In this document: positions 36,357 to 48,397 of the stretch, piece by piece
Numbering within the stretch: the first letter of the stretch is position 1
Layout: every line of letters begins with the position of its first letter
Source of the DNA: Apiospora phragmitis
Taxonomy: Eukaryota; Ascomycota; Sordariomycetes; Amphisphaeriales; Apiosporaceae
Assembly (NCBI GenBank): GCA_038363925.1
Contig: JAQQWL010000007.1
Coordinates: forward strand, 1,488,001-1,552,000
Reading direction: 5' to 3'
Length of the DNA stretch: 64,000 nt
The notes under the pieces: generated by a model
Databases searched by the model: none
Told to the model about the DNA's origin: nothing
Seen by the model: the letters and a program-made list of their open reading frames with translations, nothing else
Position numbers and translations under genes: made by a program

Positions 36357-36932
36357 GGTCAATGTTCCATCTCCGAATCAGTGACGTCAACTGAATCGCG
36401 GATAACAAAAATGGGTAACAAGTAGGACAAGACATCCACGTGCTGATAAGAAGCGCTACTGACACTTCATGAAACGACGATAAAGCTCAGAGATCCAATC
36501 ACAACCGAGCAGCGCGGTACTGCATTGTTTTAGAGCATGGTACTCCGTAATCCGGTAATCTCTCCCGCAAACCTACAACGAACCGCAGGTCGACCTTGTC
36601 CTTGGATGGAGAAGATCTGAGATCGACGTTGCCAGGTCCCTGGGACGTACGTACAGCAGCTACTGCGCCAAGAATCACCACTTGTCACTTGACGACCGAC
36701 ACCCCTGAAGCTGGGAGCATTCGTCTCCAAAGTAGCCACTGCTGTCTGCAAGCTGCCCAATACGGCACCAGACAAACCTGCTTTTGCTGCTTCAAGCCAT
36801 CGTCCGATAGTTGCATGTTTGGTCGGCTATCACACTTCAATAAGCTGGGTCAGATACAATAGCTTCTGGGCTTCATCGAGATCTCTGTCTCGAATTGGAC
36901 CAAGCCACCGGCGTAAGAAGTCCTCAGCAATC

Positions 36933-38391
36933 ATGGAACTCCACGTCTGGGGCGAAGCTTTCGGGCTTCCATCTATTGACCCGGAATGCCTAGCTGCTAT
37001 ATCGTATCTGGGCCATGTTGTTCCTCAAAATAATTGGTCTTTGGTCGCCAGCAACGACGTCAGTATCTCGCCTGACTGTAGGTCAATCTATTCTCGTCTC
37101 GCCGTACAAACATCGCCCCTCTACTAGGCGAACTTATTTTGAGGTCGTCCCCACCATCACCAGGCTCGTTTCGAACGACCTGATTCAACCCCATATGCCT
37201 TACGACTGGAGTCTTCCTGTAGCTAATCCCAGCACCCAGATGTACTCCCCGCACTGCACCATGACGGTACTTGGACTTCTGGGTACCTAAACATTGTCCA
37301 GTACCTTGCGGCACATACGTCCTTCCCATTAGCAGATGGTGACCTCACCGAGGCGCAGCGAGCTGACGCCCTGGCATATGCGTCCTATTCTCTCATCACG
37401 CGGGTCAGCCCTGCTGGCGTTCTTCCTCTATGTTTCGCCTAGCGCTTGGACAGAGCTCACTCGGCCTGCCTACTCGGCCTTGCTCCGCTTCCCGCTGACA
37501 TGGACGGTCCCGCTCAAGCTCCGCTCCGCCGCTATTGCAAAGACGGAGCACCTCGGCTTGGATCACCTGGCAGCCGACATCGACCCGGAAGATGGGTCTT
37601 CGGAGTCCAAGGTCACGGCTCCGATAACTGCGACGGGCTTCCTGCGGCTGCCGACGCGGCCCAGCGTTAGCGACAGCATGCGGCCTGAGCAAGCAGCTGC
37701 TATCAGATTACAGAGTCTCCTCGAAGACTTCTTTGAGACGTTGGGTGAGTTGCGCGGGAACAGCATATATTTATTTGGTGATGGAAAACCAACTTCGTTG
37801 GACTTCCTCGCCTTTGGATACTTAAGGCTTCTGCGAGTGCGGACACCACACCCGTTTGTGGAAAGATGTATGGCCAGGAATCCTGCCGGCTCGAGGTTGA
37901 TCAAATTACTCGACACTATGCAGACTGAGATCATTCAATGGAAGGATGGCCAGATTCAAGACACCTTACCTTGGACCAAGCCAGCAGCACAGAGCCTTGT
38001 CACGGTGACGAGTCGCTTCGCCGACGATGCCACGGAGCATATTCCAGGTTTTGGGGACTCATGGAAGAGCTGGCGAGGCGATGGCATCAAGGACCCTGAC
38101 GGCATGCGTGATCCGACGCAGGTCCTATTCGCTGTTGGTGCAGCGGTTGTTGGACTCGCTGCAGTGGGCAGTGCCGTGGTTTTCAAGGCTCTGTCGCCAT
38201 TTGGCGCGGCTACACATCGATGGGAGGCCCCGAAAAGCGGCCTGTACCAATTTGGCGACATTGGAGCAATTTTTAACAGCTTGCCTGGTTTCAATGCTCC
38301 TGCCGCACCAGCTCCAATCCTGTCACCTATGGAGCGAGATACAGTGTACCAAGGGGAAAAGGTGGAGGTCGCTGTAGATGTCGAACCTTGA
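36933..38391 (+). CDS. SAM37: Sam37/metaxin (mitochondrial outer membrane SAM complex), frame-broken
   Basis: Two exons, 36933-37077 and 37240-38391, around a 162-nt intron (GTAGGT, branch GCTAAT, acceptor CCCAG), encode about 431 residues. The N-terminal MELHVWGEAFGLPSIDPECL and LPALHHDGTWTSGYLNIVQY are characteristic of Sam37/Tom37. After the break come LLAFFLYVSPSAWTELTRPA and a GST-C-like region (SIYLFGDGKPTSLDFLAFGY). A hydrophobic segment near the C-terminus (VLFAVGAAVVGLAAVGSAVV) is a likely membrane anchor. The protein helps insert beta-barrel proteins into the mitochondrial outer membrane. The frame changes at the GGG at 37402-37404. Two missing G give TRGSALLAFF, which fits the family; one extra G would also restore the frame. 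Confidence 0.88.
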
Positions 38392-39402
38392 ACACAAAAA
38401 GCAGAGACGCAATATGCATAACATTTAGATGAATGGTTTTGTAGTAGCTTCTCTGAACCGGGAAGCTTATAGCACTAAGAGATGTGTTCTTCGAATGCCT
38501 TATAGGAGAACTGTGCATTATACAAGCCGAAAATGAGAAATGAAGCAAAGAGAAATGACCCATAGAGTGAATCGACATCGACGACTATTGCCTTTATAAG
38601 TACTTCAAGATAACCTTACCACTAGGACACACCAATCCGGTCAAGGGAGTAATGTATTAATAACTCGCATCAACCACTTGGAGTTGGACATACTGTTGTC
38701 TCGGTGGCAGGGCCCTGGATAAGGAGGAAGCCAAGTTTAGCCCTAGACAGTTTGTGCAATACTGTGCCTGAACAGTCCAGTTGGTGGGTGAGTGGAAGCA
38801 AATTATTTCCAGTAAATCTGGATATGCAAAATGTACGCAACTACAAGTATATAGTAAATATCAGGAGACTACGAGAAGTGCGATACCAATGTGTGACTAC
38901 TCGAGGAGTAAAAAAAAATACCCCCTTTTCCTACTTGGGCCAGTTGATATAACAACCCGTTAACATTTGCATCTATAATTGGATTAGCCAAAACTAACCG
39001 TTATGACTCTTTTATTATTGTGTAGATGCTATAATCCTTTACAATGGCATTGTTTTATCCCATACTTTATAGCCAGTCCGCCTTTCTATGGCACGTACTA
39101 CCGCAGCTCCTTCATAAAGCGTTCCTCGTAGCGCTTTGCTCGAGGGCCATCTGATACATGCTGCTACTGGGCGCCACCCATTCAGAATGGGGCCTCCATC
39201 CATCCATTGCCTGGCGTTTTCTCTCATGATACTGCCAATGACCAAGCCCGTCATCCTATGTCGAACTTGCAAATAATTCTCTCTTCCTTCAGGTCAGCGA
39301 GGACTGGAAGTAATGTGCATCTATAGCCCATGCCACCAGATCGAGCACCAACAATAACCATATGTTACGAAGTAGCTTCTGCCGGGTTTGCTCCAGAGAC
39401 TC
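38392..39402. other. intergenic (convergent 3' ends), 1 kb
   Basis: Between the 3' ends of SAM37 and GAB1. It contains a tRNA-like relic, listed separately. Otherwise I see nothing to support. Confidence 0.55.
38594..38648 (-). pseudogene. degraded 5' half of a tRNA-like sequence
   Basis: The minus strand carries CCTTGACCGG followed by GGTGTGTCCTAGTGGTAA. This aligns with the tRNA-derived sequence near 19.0 kb (CCTTGACCGG, GGTGTAGCCTAGCGGTTA) over about 41 bases with roughly three quarters identity. Many differences are transitions. The T arm is absent, so it cannot be a working tRNA. Confidence 0.5.
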
Positions 39403-40754
39403 CTATATCTGCCGGATTTCCTTGCCGCGCATCTCGGGCCGCTCGACCTCCCACTCGTCGCGCAGGACGGCAAAGGCGAGGTCGCTGACGAGCAGGCTGA
39501 GGCCCAGGCTCCAGACCAGAGTGATGGCGTAGAAGAAGTTCGCGTTGCCGCTGCCGGCGTAGATCCAGAGGTGGTAGAAGGCCGGTCCCAGAAAGGTGCC
39601 GTACAGGACGACCGAGGCCGTGACGAAGCTGTAGCGCAGCAGCGGGAAGACGTGGCGGAAACAGGGCACCAGACTCAGGAACAACGACGTGTCGGCGATG
39701 GACGGGTAGGGTTTGAAGATGGCGAAGATGCCGAGGAGGAGCGTGATCACGGCGAGCGGCTGCTGCCGCAGCCGTATCGTGAGCGCCGGGGTGTAGGACG
39801 ACAGGTGCAACCAGAAGACGCCGAGGAAGAAGGACCGGAAGCTGTCGAACATTTCGGTGAAGAAGTACCACCAGAGACCCGCGTTGGGGGTCAGGTCCGT
39901 CAAGGTCAGCTGGATGCCGTAGGTGGAGGACATGAACTCCCACGATCCAGTTAGGGCATAGGACGAGATGAAGAGAAGGGCCAGGCTGGCGCTCACAGCA
40001 AGAGTACACATGACCGCAAGCTGGGCGAGGGACTTCGGGGCCTTGGAGTTATACGTCCGGTCATAGGCTAGTGTCACCATAGGCGGCAATAGCAGTAAGG
40101 GGTACATGGAGAGATAGGTGGCGAAAGAGAGACACAACATCGATGTGAAAATATTGCCCGAGAGTGCCTTCGCCACGGCATGCAGGATCGCGCAAGTCGT
40201 GAAGACGCTGGTTGGGCGCCCTATACATGTCGCAATGGTGAACGGGTTGAACAGGAACAGGGTCGCCACGACGTATCCGCTCCATCGCTTCTCCTTGCGC
40301 GGGGAAGAGTACAGACGGGAGGCGCCCCCTTCCCCGGACTCGGCGATCTTGTATAACGCATTGGCGCTCAAGAGATCCACGAGGGTATACAGTATGTACG
40401 TAAAGATCGGGTATGTCGACGGGTCGGGGAGGAGCGAGAATAGTGGTAGTAGAAGAGGGGCCTGGTGGTAGACGCCGCCATCGTACGGAGAGACATTGTG
40501 ATTGTAGAGGAAGAGACCCTCCTGCACTGTAGGCCAAGGTTAGCGACTACTCGTGTCTATGGATTCATTGTAGGAAGCGGAAGCACTGTACATCTTTTGA
40601 AGCTCGTCACGGGGGTCGAGATCTCCACGCGACCAGTCAGTAGGCTGGGAAGGCCTGGGAAGGCAGTGAATAGCAGCAGACGGAGAGCCGCAGCGACGGC
40701 AAAGAGACCAGCTGTCCCCGCCGTCGCCTGAAAGCTCATCTTATCTTTGGTCAT
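39403..40754 (-). CDS. GAB1: GPI transamidase subunit Gab1/PIG-U
   Basis: Two exons, 40754-40592 and 40526-39403, are separated by a 65-nt intron (GTACAG, branch GCTAAC, acceptor CTACAG) and encode 428 residues. This is a polytopic ER membrane protein of the GPI transamidase complex, which attaches GPI anchors to proteins. Diagnostic blocks are VEISTPVTSFKRLQEGLFLY, NVSPYDGGVYHQAPLLLPLF, FNPFTIATCIGRPTS, NAGLWWYFFTEMFDSFRSFF and FLGVFWLHL. About eight or more hydrophobic helices follow. The start MTKDKMSF was chosen because it precedes the first helix; the second Met, five codons on, is an alternative. The gene is intact. It diverges from NOP7. Confidence 0.93.
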
Positions 40755-41374
40755 GACGCAAGTCCATCGCTGTGGGCGGAGAGAAAGAAGGTATGCCAAC
40801 TTGCACGAGAGGTTCCTGCTGGTGACGCAGCGCAGGTCTGTTCTCGTGTAGAAAGTCAGTCAATGATCGTGAGCCGCAAGCAACCAACGACCTGGCCTGT
40901 CCCGTCTTGGCCCAGCGCCCTAAGCCTAGCTTTAGACGGCCACTACGGGAAAGCTGTGAGTGATTGAAACGGAGTGGACCCCTACTCCGTTTCCACGGTT
41001 CAACCCCATTGGCCATTGGAAGGTGCACCGTAATAGCACCACCCTAAGCCACTACGGTCTTAGGCTCGACTTCTGCAGTGCATACCCCAGAAGGCGGTCA
41101 AGACAAAAAAGATCGATACCGATGGCAGAAAAAAAAGTTCAGAGAGATGCCATCCGTTTGAAGTTTGAACTTTTTGGTGGGGTCGCAGCTTTGCTCAGAT
41201 TCTCTGCAGAGAGATTTGGTGGTTGCAGACAGTAAGAAGTAACACAATCCAACCGGGGAATTTCAATCTCCCATCTCTTCATACGTCGGTTGCGCTGCCA
41301 CCATTTCTGCGCTTTCTGCACCCCAGAGGTTTTAACTATCTAGTCCGAAACACCATCCTCCTTCGCTTTGCGCC
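40755..41374. promoter_or_regulatory. divergent promoter region GAB1 / NOP7
   Basis: About 620 bp between two divergent starts. I see no further gene and name no specific sites. Confidence 0.5.
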
Positions 41375-43428
41375 ATGGGTCGGATCAAGAAGAAGGGCCA
41401 GTCCGGTGCGGCCAAGAACTACATCACAAGAAACCAGGCAGTCAGGAAACTCCAGATCAGTCTGCCTGACTTCCGAAAGCTGTGTATCTGGCGAGGAATC
41501 TCCCCCGAGAACCCAACAACCGGAAGAAGGCCAACAAGAGTGCTACCGCCTCCACGACTTTCTACTATGCCAAGGACATCCAGTATCTCCTGCACGAGCC
41601 ACTCCTACAGAAGTTCCGAGATCAGAAGGCTTTGGAGAAGAAGATTTCCAAAGCTCTGGGAAGAGGCGATGTCACCGACGCTGCCAGACTTGAGCGCAAT
41701 GCCGCTCGCCCAGAAAAGACAGGCAGACCGCCTTACACCCTCGACCATCTTGTTCGCGAACGATACCCGACCTTCGTTGACGCATTGAGAGACCTGGATG
41801 ACGCTCTTTCCATGCTGTTCCTGTTTGCCAGCTTGCCCTCCACTCCTGCTGTTCCCGCCAAGATGATCGCTCGCTGCGAGCGCCTCTGCCTCGAGTTCCA
41901 GCACTACTTGATCGTCTCGCAAAGTCTGCGCAAGTCATTTTTGTCCATTAAGGGTATCTACTACCAGGCCACCATTCAAGGTGTTGACATCCTGTGGCTG
42001 GTGCCTTACAAATTCAACCAAAGGGTTGTCGGCGACATCGACTTCCGTATCATGGGCACTTTCGTGCAATTCTACATGACGCTGCTCAAGTTCATCAACT
42101 TCAAGCTCTACAGCTCAGTTGGTTTGGTTTACCCGCCCAAGTTCGACCAGAACAGAGACGAGTCTGCCGCCGAGTTGGGTGCCTTCACACTCGAAGGCAA
42201 CGCAGCCAAGGCTCTCGCGGACGCCTCCGCTCAACCTCAGATCACCGATGGTGAATCTGAGAAGCCCACAGACCCCAAGACCCAGGCTGCCGTAAATAAG
42301 CTCATCAAACAAATGAAGGACACTGGCGTCGAGAGCCAGCAGGAGGTGGCTACAACGAGCACCGACGCCGAGGATGCTGCCATTGACAAATTCGAACCTG
42401 CTGCCCCGGGTGGTGACATACTGCCGCAACCAGTACATTCCAGCGGAGATCCTGGATCGCTTTTCGCAAACTGCACTTTCTTCTTGTCTCGTGAGACCCC
42501 GAGACAACCTTTGGAATTCATCTTGAAGGCATTTGGGTGCAAACGTGTGGGTTGGGATGCTGTGCTGGGAGATGGAGCATACACTACACACCCCGAAGAC
42601 CCTGCTATTACCCACCAGATTGTGGATCGACCAATCATCCAAGCCGCCCAGGAATCTGGTGACAACCAAACTGCGCAGAAGCTAGGCCCGAACCAGCGAA
42701 TGCCAGGTCGTATCTACGTGCAACCTCAGTGGGTATGGGACAGTGTGAACGACGAAGAGTTGAAGCGGCCGGATCTCTACGCACCTGGTGCGCAATTACC
42801 TCCGCATTTGAGTCCGTTTGTACAGAGCACACATGGTGGTTATGATCCCACGATACCCCTGGAGGATCAGGAGCCAGAAGAAGAAGCCTTACAGGATAGC
42901 GACGAGGAGCTCGAGTCGGACGAGGACGAAGAGGAAGAGGAGGAAGATGAGAAGGCCGATGGCGATCTGGCTGTCAAGGCAATCAAGGAAACAGCGGCCG
43001 ACGGCATGGATGTTGCTGGATCATACGAAGACGATGAGGATGAAGAGGGCGGCGAAGGCGACGACACATTTGGTGGCTTTTCAGAAGGTGAAGATGCAGA
43101 CGCTGATGATGCCGATGCTGATGAGGAAGACCCCGAGCTTCAATATCAGCGGGAGCTTATTGCTGAGATGACTGGACAACCCGTCGCTCAGAAGCCTGCA
43201 CTGAACCCGAAAGCCAAGGCCAAGGCAGATGCCCGAAAGAAACTTTTGGCCCAGGCCAAGGAGGAAGCAGAGGACATTGAACGAGCCAAGGGCATGCTCA
43301 GCAAGAAGAAGCGCAAGCTGCATGACCAGATGATGTACACCAATAACAAGAAGAGCGCCGAAGACCAGAAGCTGAGGGAGAAGAGAAGGAAACTGGAGAA
43401 GCAGAAGGCTAGAAAGGCACCAGCATAG
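41375..43428 (+). CDS. NOP7: Pescadillo homolog Nop7, frame-broken
   Basis: One exon encodes about 684 residues after correction. It is a nucleolar factor of the PeBoW complex, needed for 27S pre-rRNA processing and 60S subunit assembly. The N-terminus [20 protein letters not shown] and [17 protein letters not shown] is the pescadillo signature. [40 protein letters not shown] and [20 protein letters not shown] follow. A BRCT domain lies at residues of roughly 350-445 ([20 protein letters not shown]). An acidic Glu/Asp region and a Lys/Arg-rich coiled C-terminus ([18 protein letters not shown]) end it. The frame breaks at the C5 run 41502-41506; a sixth C restores [18 protein letters not shown] exactly as the family requires. 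Nop7 is essential in yeast. Confidence 0.95.
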
Positions 43429-43969
43429 TTGCGGAGTTATACAAGGGACTGTAAGAGGAGTTTCATGTCATTTCATTCATACTTGCACGGTATAATCCAG
43501 CGTCTCAATGAACGATTTGAGAGCAACTTTCCTGATCAGCATGCCGGATGTTCTTCCAGTTTCAATATCGTTAAGTCGTCGCCGTCAGTCGGGTTCTCTT
43601 GAGCTATATATAATTCTGTATAGCCATATAGAATCAAGATGGCGTCAATATAAATCGACAAATCATTACATGGAGAATTCGAGTATCCAGAGGCGTAGCA
43701 CAGACACTCAACCGCAGCGATTTGTGACTCGCTGTTAACGCTCTGACTCGGCCGAGTGGTACATAGTAGCCACTATTGTCCCCCTTACTCGTTGTGGTTG
43801 GTCTTCTATCTAGAAAACGCCCCAGTTGAATGCAACCCTTCAGCATCTGAAAAAAATAATCGTGAAAGTTTTCTGAATATAGCCAACAGTTGACAGGAAC
43901 ATATTCGCTATTGAACATCAAGCGAATGGATGCCAGAAGCTGTAGGTTTAAACGACGCGGCTTACCAAG
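43429..43969. other. intergenic
   Basis: Between NOP7 and the methyltransferase gene, both on the plus strand. It should hold the terminator of the first and the promoter of the second. Nothing else is seen. Confidence 0.5.
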
Positions 43970-45682
43970 ATGCAGACCAATTTTAATGAAGGAAGCGAAG
44001 ACCGTTCTGTCAACAATGAATTAGTTGAAGGCGACGATAGTGGTTCTTTCCATCAGCCCACGACAGGTCTAATGACAACTTCTTTCGCAAGAACGCCCCT
44101 CTCGTCTCGCCAAATCCCGGGGAACCCCGTCCAGGCTCCGATACCCGCAACGAACCTGGACTATGCATTGATACCAGATCCCCCACTGCAACTCGAGGGG
44201 GAGTCTCCCTCTACCTCACATGATATATATCTCTTCCCTGAAAGTACTACGTATTCCTCCGGCAATCGCGATACCTCGCGACCAGTGCAGTCCAGCTTCA
44301 GGATGCCAGAAGAATTAATACGGATCCCCTCCGGAGCGTCCGTTCAGACCCATGACTCCATTTTGGAGGCAACTGGGAGGACTTACCAGTCTTTCCGAGA
44401 AGGCCGATATTTCCTCCCCAACGATCCCGTGAGCGCTGCACCCACCCTCATGATCGGAAAGAGTATGGATGGACCACCGCTCACCACACTGCTATAGGCA
44501 GAGCAAGACCGGTTAGATCTTCAGCATGCCTCTTTCGAACTCGTGTTGGACGGCAGGCTTGGTCTAGCGCCGGTACACGAACCCAAATTTGTGATAGACG
44601 TAGCGACGGGGACAGGTATATGGGCTAGTGATTTTGGTAACCCCCCTCATCCCATCTCAAGAATAACTTCACGCCCTTCTTGAGAAGGCAGAAAGAGACT
44701 GACACTCATATGTGTATGTGTTGTTTAAAAGCTCGACAACATCCGGATTCTCATGTCGTCGGGACAGATCTGAGCCTGATCCAGCCAGCCAACTCGCCAC
44801 CTAACTGCGAGTTCATAAAGGAGGACTCGGAAGATGAATGGGTTTTTCCGCAGTACAAGTTCGATTACGTACATCTGAGAGTGGTATGCATGCCTGACTA
44901 CTACCTACAACATAACTATCAACCAACAGGGCTCACTCGTGTGTTTAGGTATACACATGCTTCAACGACCCTCGCAAAGTCATGAAACACGCGTTCGATA
45001 ACCTGAACGAGGGTGGTTGGATCGAGTATATGGACTTTGAGATCGAGCTCACCTCCAACACGAGATCGGTGGAGGGTGAGTATTGACAAGACAGAACTGC
45101 GAACAATGCAACGGTGTCCCTGATCTAATACAATGTTTTAATTAGGCTCGGCGGTAGGGAACTGGGCAAGCCATGCAGTAAGCGGCGCTGCCGCACAGGG
45201 CCGGGACATCAAGGTAGCACGGCATTACAAGGACTGGCTCATAGAGGCTGGGTGTAAGTACCCCCTTCCTTCGCTTTCTGCCGAAGGCCTGCCACTAAAG
45301 TTAAGATGCTTGTCCCAGTTGTCGATGTTATCGAGTGGAAGTTCGAGATGCCACTCGGAACGTGGCCAAAAGAGCCTCGCCAAAAACTCATCGGCGAATA
45401 CACGCGGACCAACGCCTACGAAGGGGCTCGAGGCATCGGCCTGAAGATGATAGCAGGCCTGGGGCTGCCTCCGGACAAGGTTGAGGAGATTATCGAGGAT
45501 GCCAAGCACGAGATCAAAACCAACATCAACGATTACGAGGCTTACTTCCCGGGTAAGTGGAGAAAAGCCCACGGAGTTCTTACCATCTGGATTGCACTAG
45601 GTGAGATCTTGTCACTAACAGCACACATCTTAGATATGTCGTGTATGGACGGAAACCGCACCGGACGGAAACGAAAACATGA
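43970..45682 (+). CDS. LaeA-like SAM-dependent methyltransferase
   Basis: Seven exons fit: 43970-44428, 44498-44636, 44732-44883, 44949-45075, 45146-45253, 45319-45552 and 45634-45682, giving about 422 residues. A disordered N-terminus of about 130 residues precedes ATGRTYQSFREGRYFLPNDP and DRLDLQHASFELVLDGRLGL. The SAM-binding motif I is VIDVATGTGIWASDFA. Later blocks are HVVGTDLSLIQP, NEGGWIEYMDFEIELTS and MPLGTWPKEPRQKLIGEY. This is the layout of the fungal LaeA-like (TAM) methyltransferases, some of which regulate secondary metabolism; the substrate is unknown. The last splice gives the family ending YVVYGRKP only if one more G is present at 45551-45553. Taken literally, the frame ends at 45722 with an unrelated tail. 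Confidence 0.85.
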
Positions 45683-46194
45683 TGCGTTGTTTAGGTCACC
45701 ATTACGACGGCTATCAATCTAACACACAAATGAAAAGGGGACCCAATCACTTGGACGATGCAGCAGAGTCCAATATGTTAAGAAAAGCAGCACTCGGAAC
45801 TGTGCTTCTAGGGTGCCATTGAAGTAAATGTTCACACCAGTAAGGATTATATAGATCGCCTGACGCTACCTGGCACGCGCGGGCAACACGCCCCCTGCTT
45901 CACATCATGTTTGGTGACAGAAGTTGACTAAATGCTCACCCTATTAGTTCTTTAACGTCTCTATCGTAGATCTATCAGTCGACGTATGAACTTTAGTGGG
46001 TCCAAATTAATTCTCCCAGCATGGGCTTTTTCAATTGCTTCAAGTTAAAGTTAAAACGGCTCCCAACCGTAACAGACGGAATTCCACAGAAAAAATGCCC
46101 AACCACCAGAGAATGATGCTGTAGGCAAAGAGGATGCGCCTGGGCTCCGACTTGCGACTGCAATTGCATTTTCAACTCATAACGGTACGGAACG
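45683..46194. other. intergenic
   Basis: Between the methyltransferase and the Rrn9-domain gene. No supported gene. An alternative end of the methyltransferase frame lies at 45722. Confidence 0.5.
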
Positions 46195-48139
46195 ATGGCG
46201 CAGGCTTCTCCTGACCAGTATGAGCCGCCCTCATCCGATGAGGATGGCCACAACCGCCCAAATCGCTGGGATGGGCCGTCTTCAACTTGGCAGGACATGG
46301 CCAGCCAAGAGATCGCCACCTCTGCTGCGCTGGACGAGATCCGGAACCGTGACCTCACCGTGCACTTGTACAATGCATTCGCTCTCAAGCGTCAAGACGG
46401 TGCTGGTCGTGCGCCGGTACCTGAGCTGGTAAGTTTCCTGGCACTTGGGCTGGAGACGTTGTTACATTGCAATTTTGGCTGACATTGGGACGTACAGGAT
46501 ATCAATGCTCAGACGGGCCAGGCTATTCGACCTGATCAATGGGAACCCCACGCTAACTGGTCCGCATGGCCTATGCCCGCAGCCATTGTGCCCCCCGACG
46601 ACTTCATGAAGCGAGCTGAAGAGCGTGGTGATGGCTTCACGGTCAGGCGCCCCATTACCGGCGCCGAAGGGGCCGCAAGCTTTGCCCTCGAGGAAGCGGT
46701 GTCCGCCACGGCGCTAAGGTTCGCTAAGGAGAAGTTCCAGGCAAGGCCTTGGCAGGAGGATGACATGATCCTGACCGTCCCCGATGACACGGACGGGAAG
46801 GAGGAAGTGGCACTAGATGAGTCGGACTCCGACGGAGCTTCGAGATCGCGGCCGGGATCGAAGGCTTCGCCACTAAAGAAGGAGGAGCAGCTGGACTCTG
46901 ACCTCGATAGCTCTTCGGACGGAGGCTCGGGCTCGGTACCTCCTGGGCCGCATTACTTTAAGCCTGTGGTGTCTGCAGATGATGCGTTGTCCTACGACCT
47001 ACTCCGCCCTTCAACCCGGCACATCTTATCCAAGCTCGACGCCACTTTGATGGTTCTGCACAAGTCCAGGAACGCTGCAGTCAGTTATGCATCGGAGTCG
47101 GAGTCGGACAGCTCAATCGCATCGGACGCAACAGCCAAGAGCTCGCAACAGGGCAAAAGAGCACGTGGGAGACCTCCTAGGTCAGCCCTGGCCATGAGAT
47201 TGAAGAGGGCCCAGTCAAAGGAGGCCGATCCTGCCTCCAGCCAGACCGAGGATCCTGGAACCGTATCCCGGGGAGAAGAGGAAACTCCTCCTAAAAAGAC
47301 AAGAGGCAGGCCGAAAAAACAATACCCTCGAATGGATGGAGAAACAGATAAGCAATACGCAATCCGCGTTGCAAGAATACGGAAAGAGCCTAGACCAGTA
47401 TTTAGCGACGACTCGGAGACTGGTGTTGAGCCGCAGAGTGATGCGTCTGAACTCAAGCCCAAACGAAGGCCGACCGCCAGGCGCAAAGCCTCAGCATCGC
47501 GCGACCCATCCTCCGACCGCTCTAGCACAGTTGGCAAGAAGAGAAGGCGGCATAATCTGCGCGACTGGAGAGACGTCCTGGGTGCTGCGGTTGTTGCGGG
47601 CTTCTCCCAGCCCGCCCTTGACCGCGCCGCGAGGCGATGCGCCGATCTATTCGGCCAAGCTTTGGAGTTGCGAACCATGGACGAGGACCCGGCAGTGTCT
47701 GACAAGGTGCTTCAATACACGCCAGGTATGGAACTGCCTAACATGACTCGGCTCCTTCACCATGAATCCGAGGATGAGGAGATACTAGAGGATAGGCGCG
47801 GCCGCCGCGCACGATCCTCGAGTGTCGTGTCCGAACGCTCGCGGGCTCCTTCACGGAGCGTATCGCGAAATCGGGAGCGCAGCGGATCTGTGTCTTCCAG
47901 CGGGGCCGGCAACACTCTCTTCTGCACGGTGGAGCGCTGTCCCAGGAGCATACGAGGCTTTGCGCGGAGCGACAACCTGCTCCGGCACCTGAGGCAACTC
48001 CACGGCCTCAGTAACGATAGCGTGAGGTCGGTGGATGTTGATAGCGAAGATGAGATGATGGGGGCAGTGCATGTCGATGGCTTCCTGAGACCCATCAGGG
48101 CGCGGAGGGGGTGGCGAGGTACTACTACTAGTACTAATG

Positions 48140-48199
<60 letters not shown>

Positions 48200-48300
48200 T
48201 ACCTCCGCCCGGGAAGAAGAAGAGAGGGCGGCCGGCTAAACGAGGCGGACCTAAGAGTAGCGAAGTGGCACGGTCTGATAGTAGTATGGATGGACTATAG
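46195..48300 (+). CDS. RRN9: Rrn9-domain protein with AT-hook motifs and a C2H2 zinc finger
   Basis: Two exons, 46195-46428 and 46498-48300 (intron 69 nt, GTAAGT ... GTACAG), encode 678 residues. Residues of about 45-110 match the RRN9 domain (RDLTVHLYNAFALKRQDGAG, then PHANWSAWPMP), named for the RNA polymerase I upstream activating factor subunit. The rest is charged and largely disordered, with three AT-hook-like motifs (RARGRPPR, KTRGRPKKQ, KKRGRPAKRG). A C2H2 finger follows near residue 575 (CTVERCPRSIRGFARSDNLL, then RHLRQLH). A polythreonine run from an ACT microsatellite separates the finger from the last hook. It probably binds rDNA or other promoters in the nucleus. The direct role in Pol I initiation is inferred from the domain name only. 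Confidence 0.8.
48140..48199. repeat. ACT microsatellite coding for polythreonine
   Basis: About twenty tandem CTA/ACT units, preceded by an imperfect stretch from 48119. It lies inside the Rrn9-domain gene and encodes about 19 threonines. Such a run is expected to vary in length between strains. Confidence 0.95.
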
Positions 48301-48397
48301 TAGTAATAGCAAATGTTTATTCCGCATTATGACTGCACGAGGGCGTCTCCTGAAATGAAACATTTTACCCTGACACCTATACGACCGTGACTTATTG

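Larger units (their letters stand above)
24505..36932. other. gene-poor region, 12.4 kb
   Basis: No frame in this interval shows a domain, conserved motif or plausible exon chain, apart from one possible small ORF. The composition is not AT-rich, so it does not look like typical RIP-mutated repeat DNA or an AT-rich centromere. It contains simple repeats, many TACCTAC-type motifs common in fungal intergenic DNA, and one inverted-repeat element. No rRNA, clear tRNA, LTR or transposase was found by eye. Confidence 0.55.

Noticed and set aside
24505..36932. Centromere or RIP-silenced transposon block
   Set aside because: Composition is not AT-rich, and no transposase, reverse transcriptase or LTR pair is visible.
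39388..39954. 188-codon plus-strand frame
   Set aside because: It is antisense to the conserved GAB1 coding sequence and rich in biased residues typical of a shadow frame.
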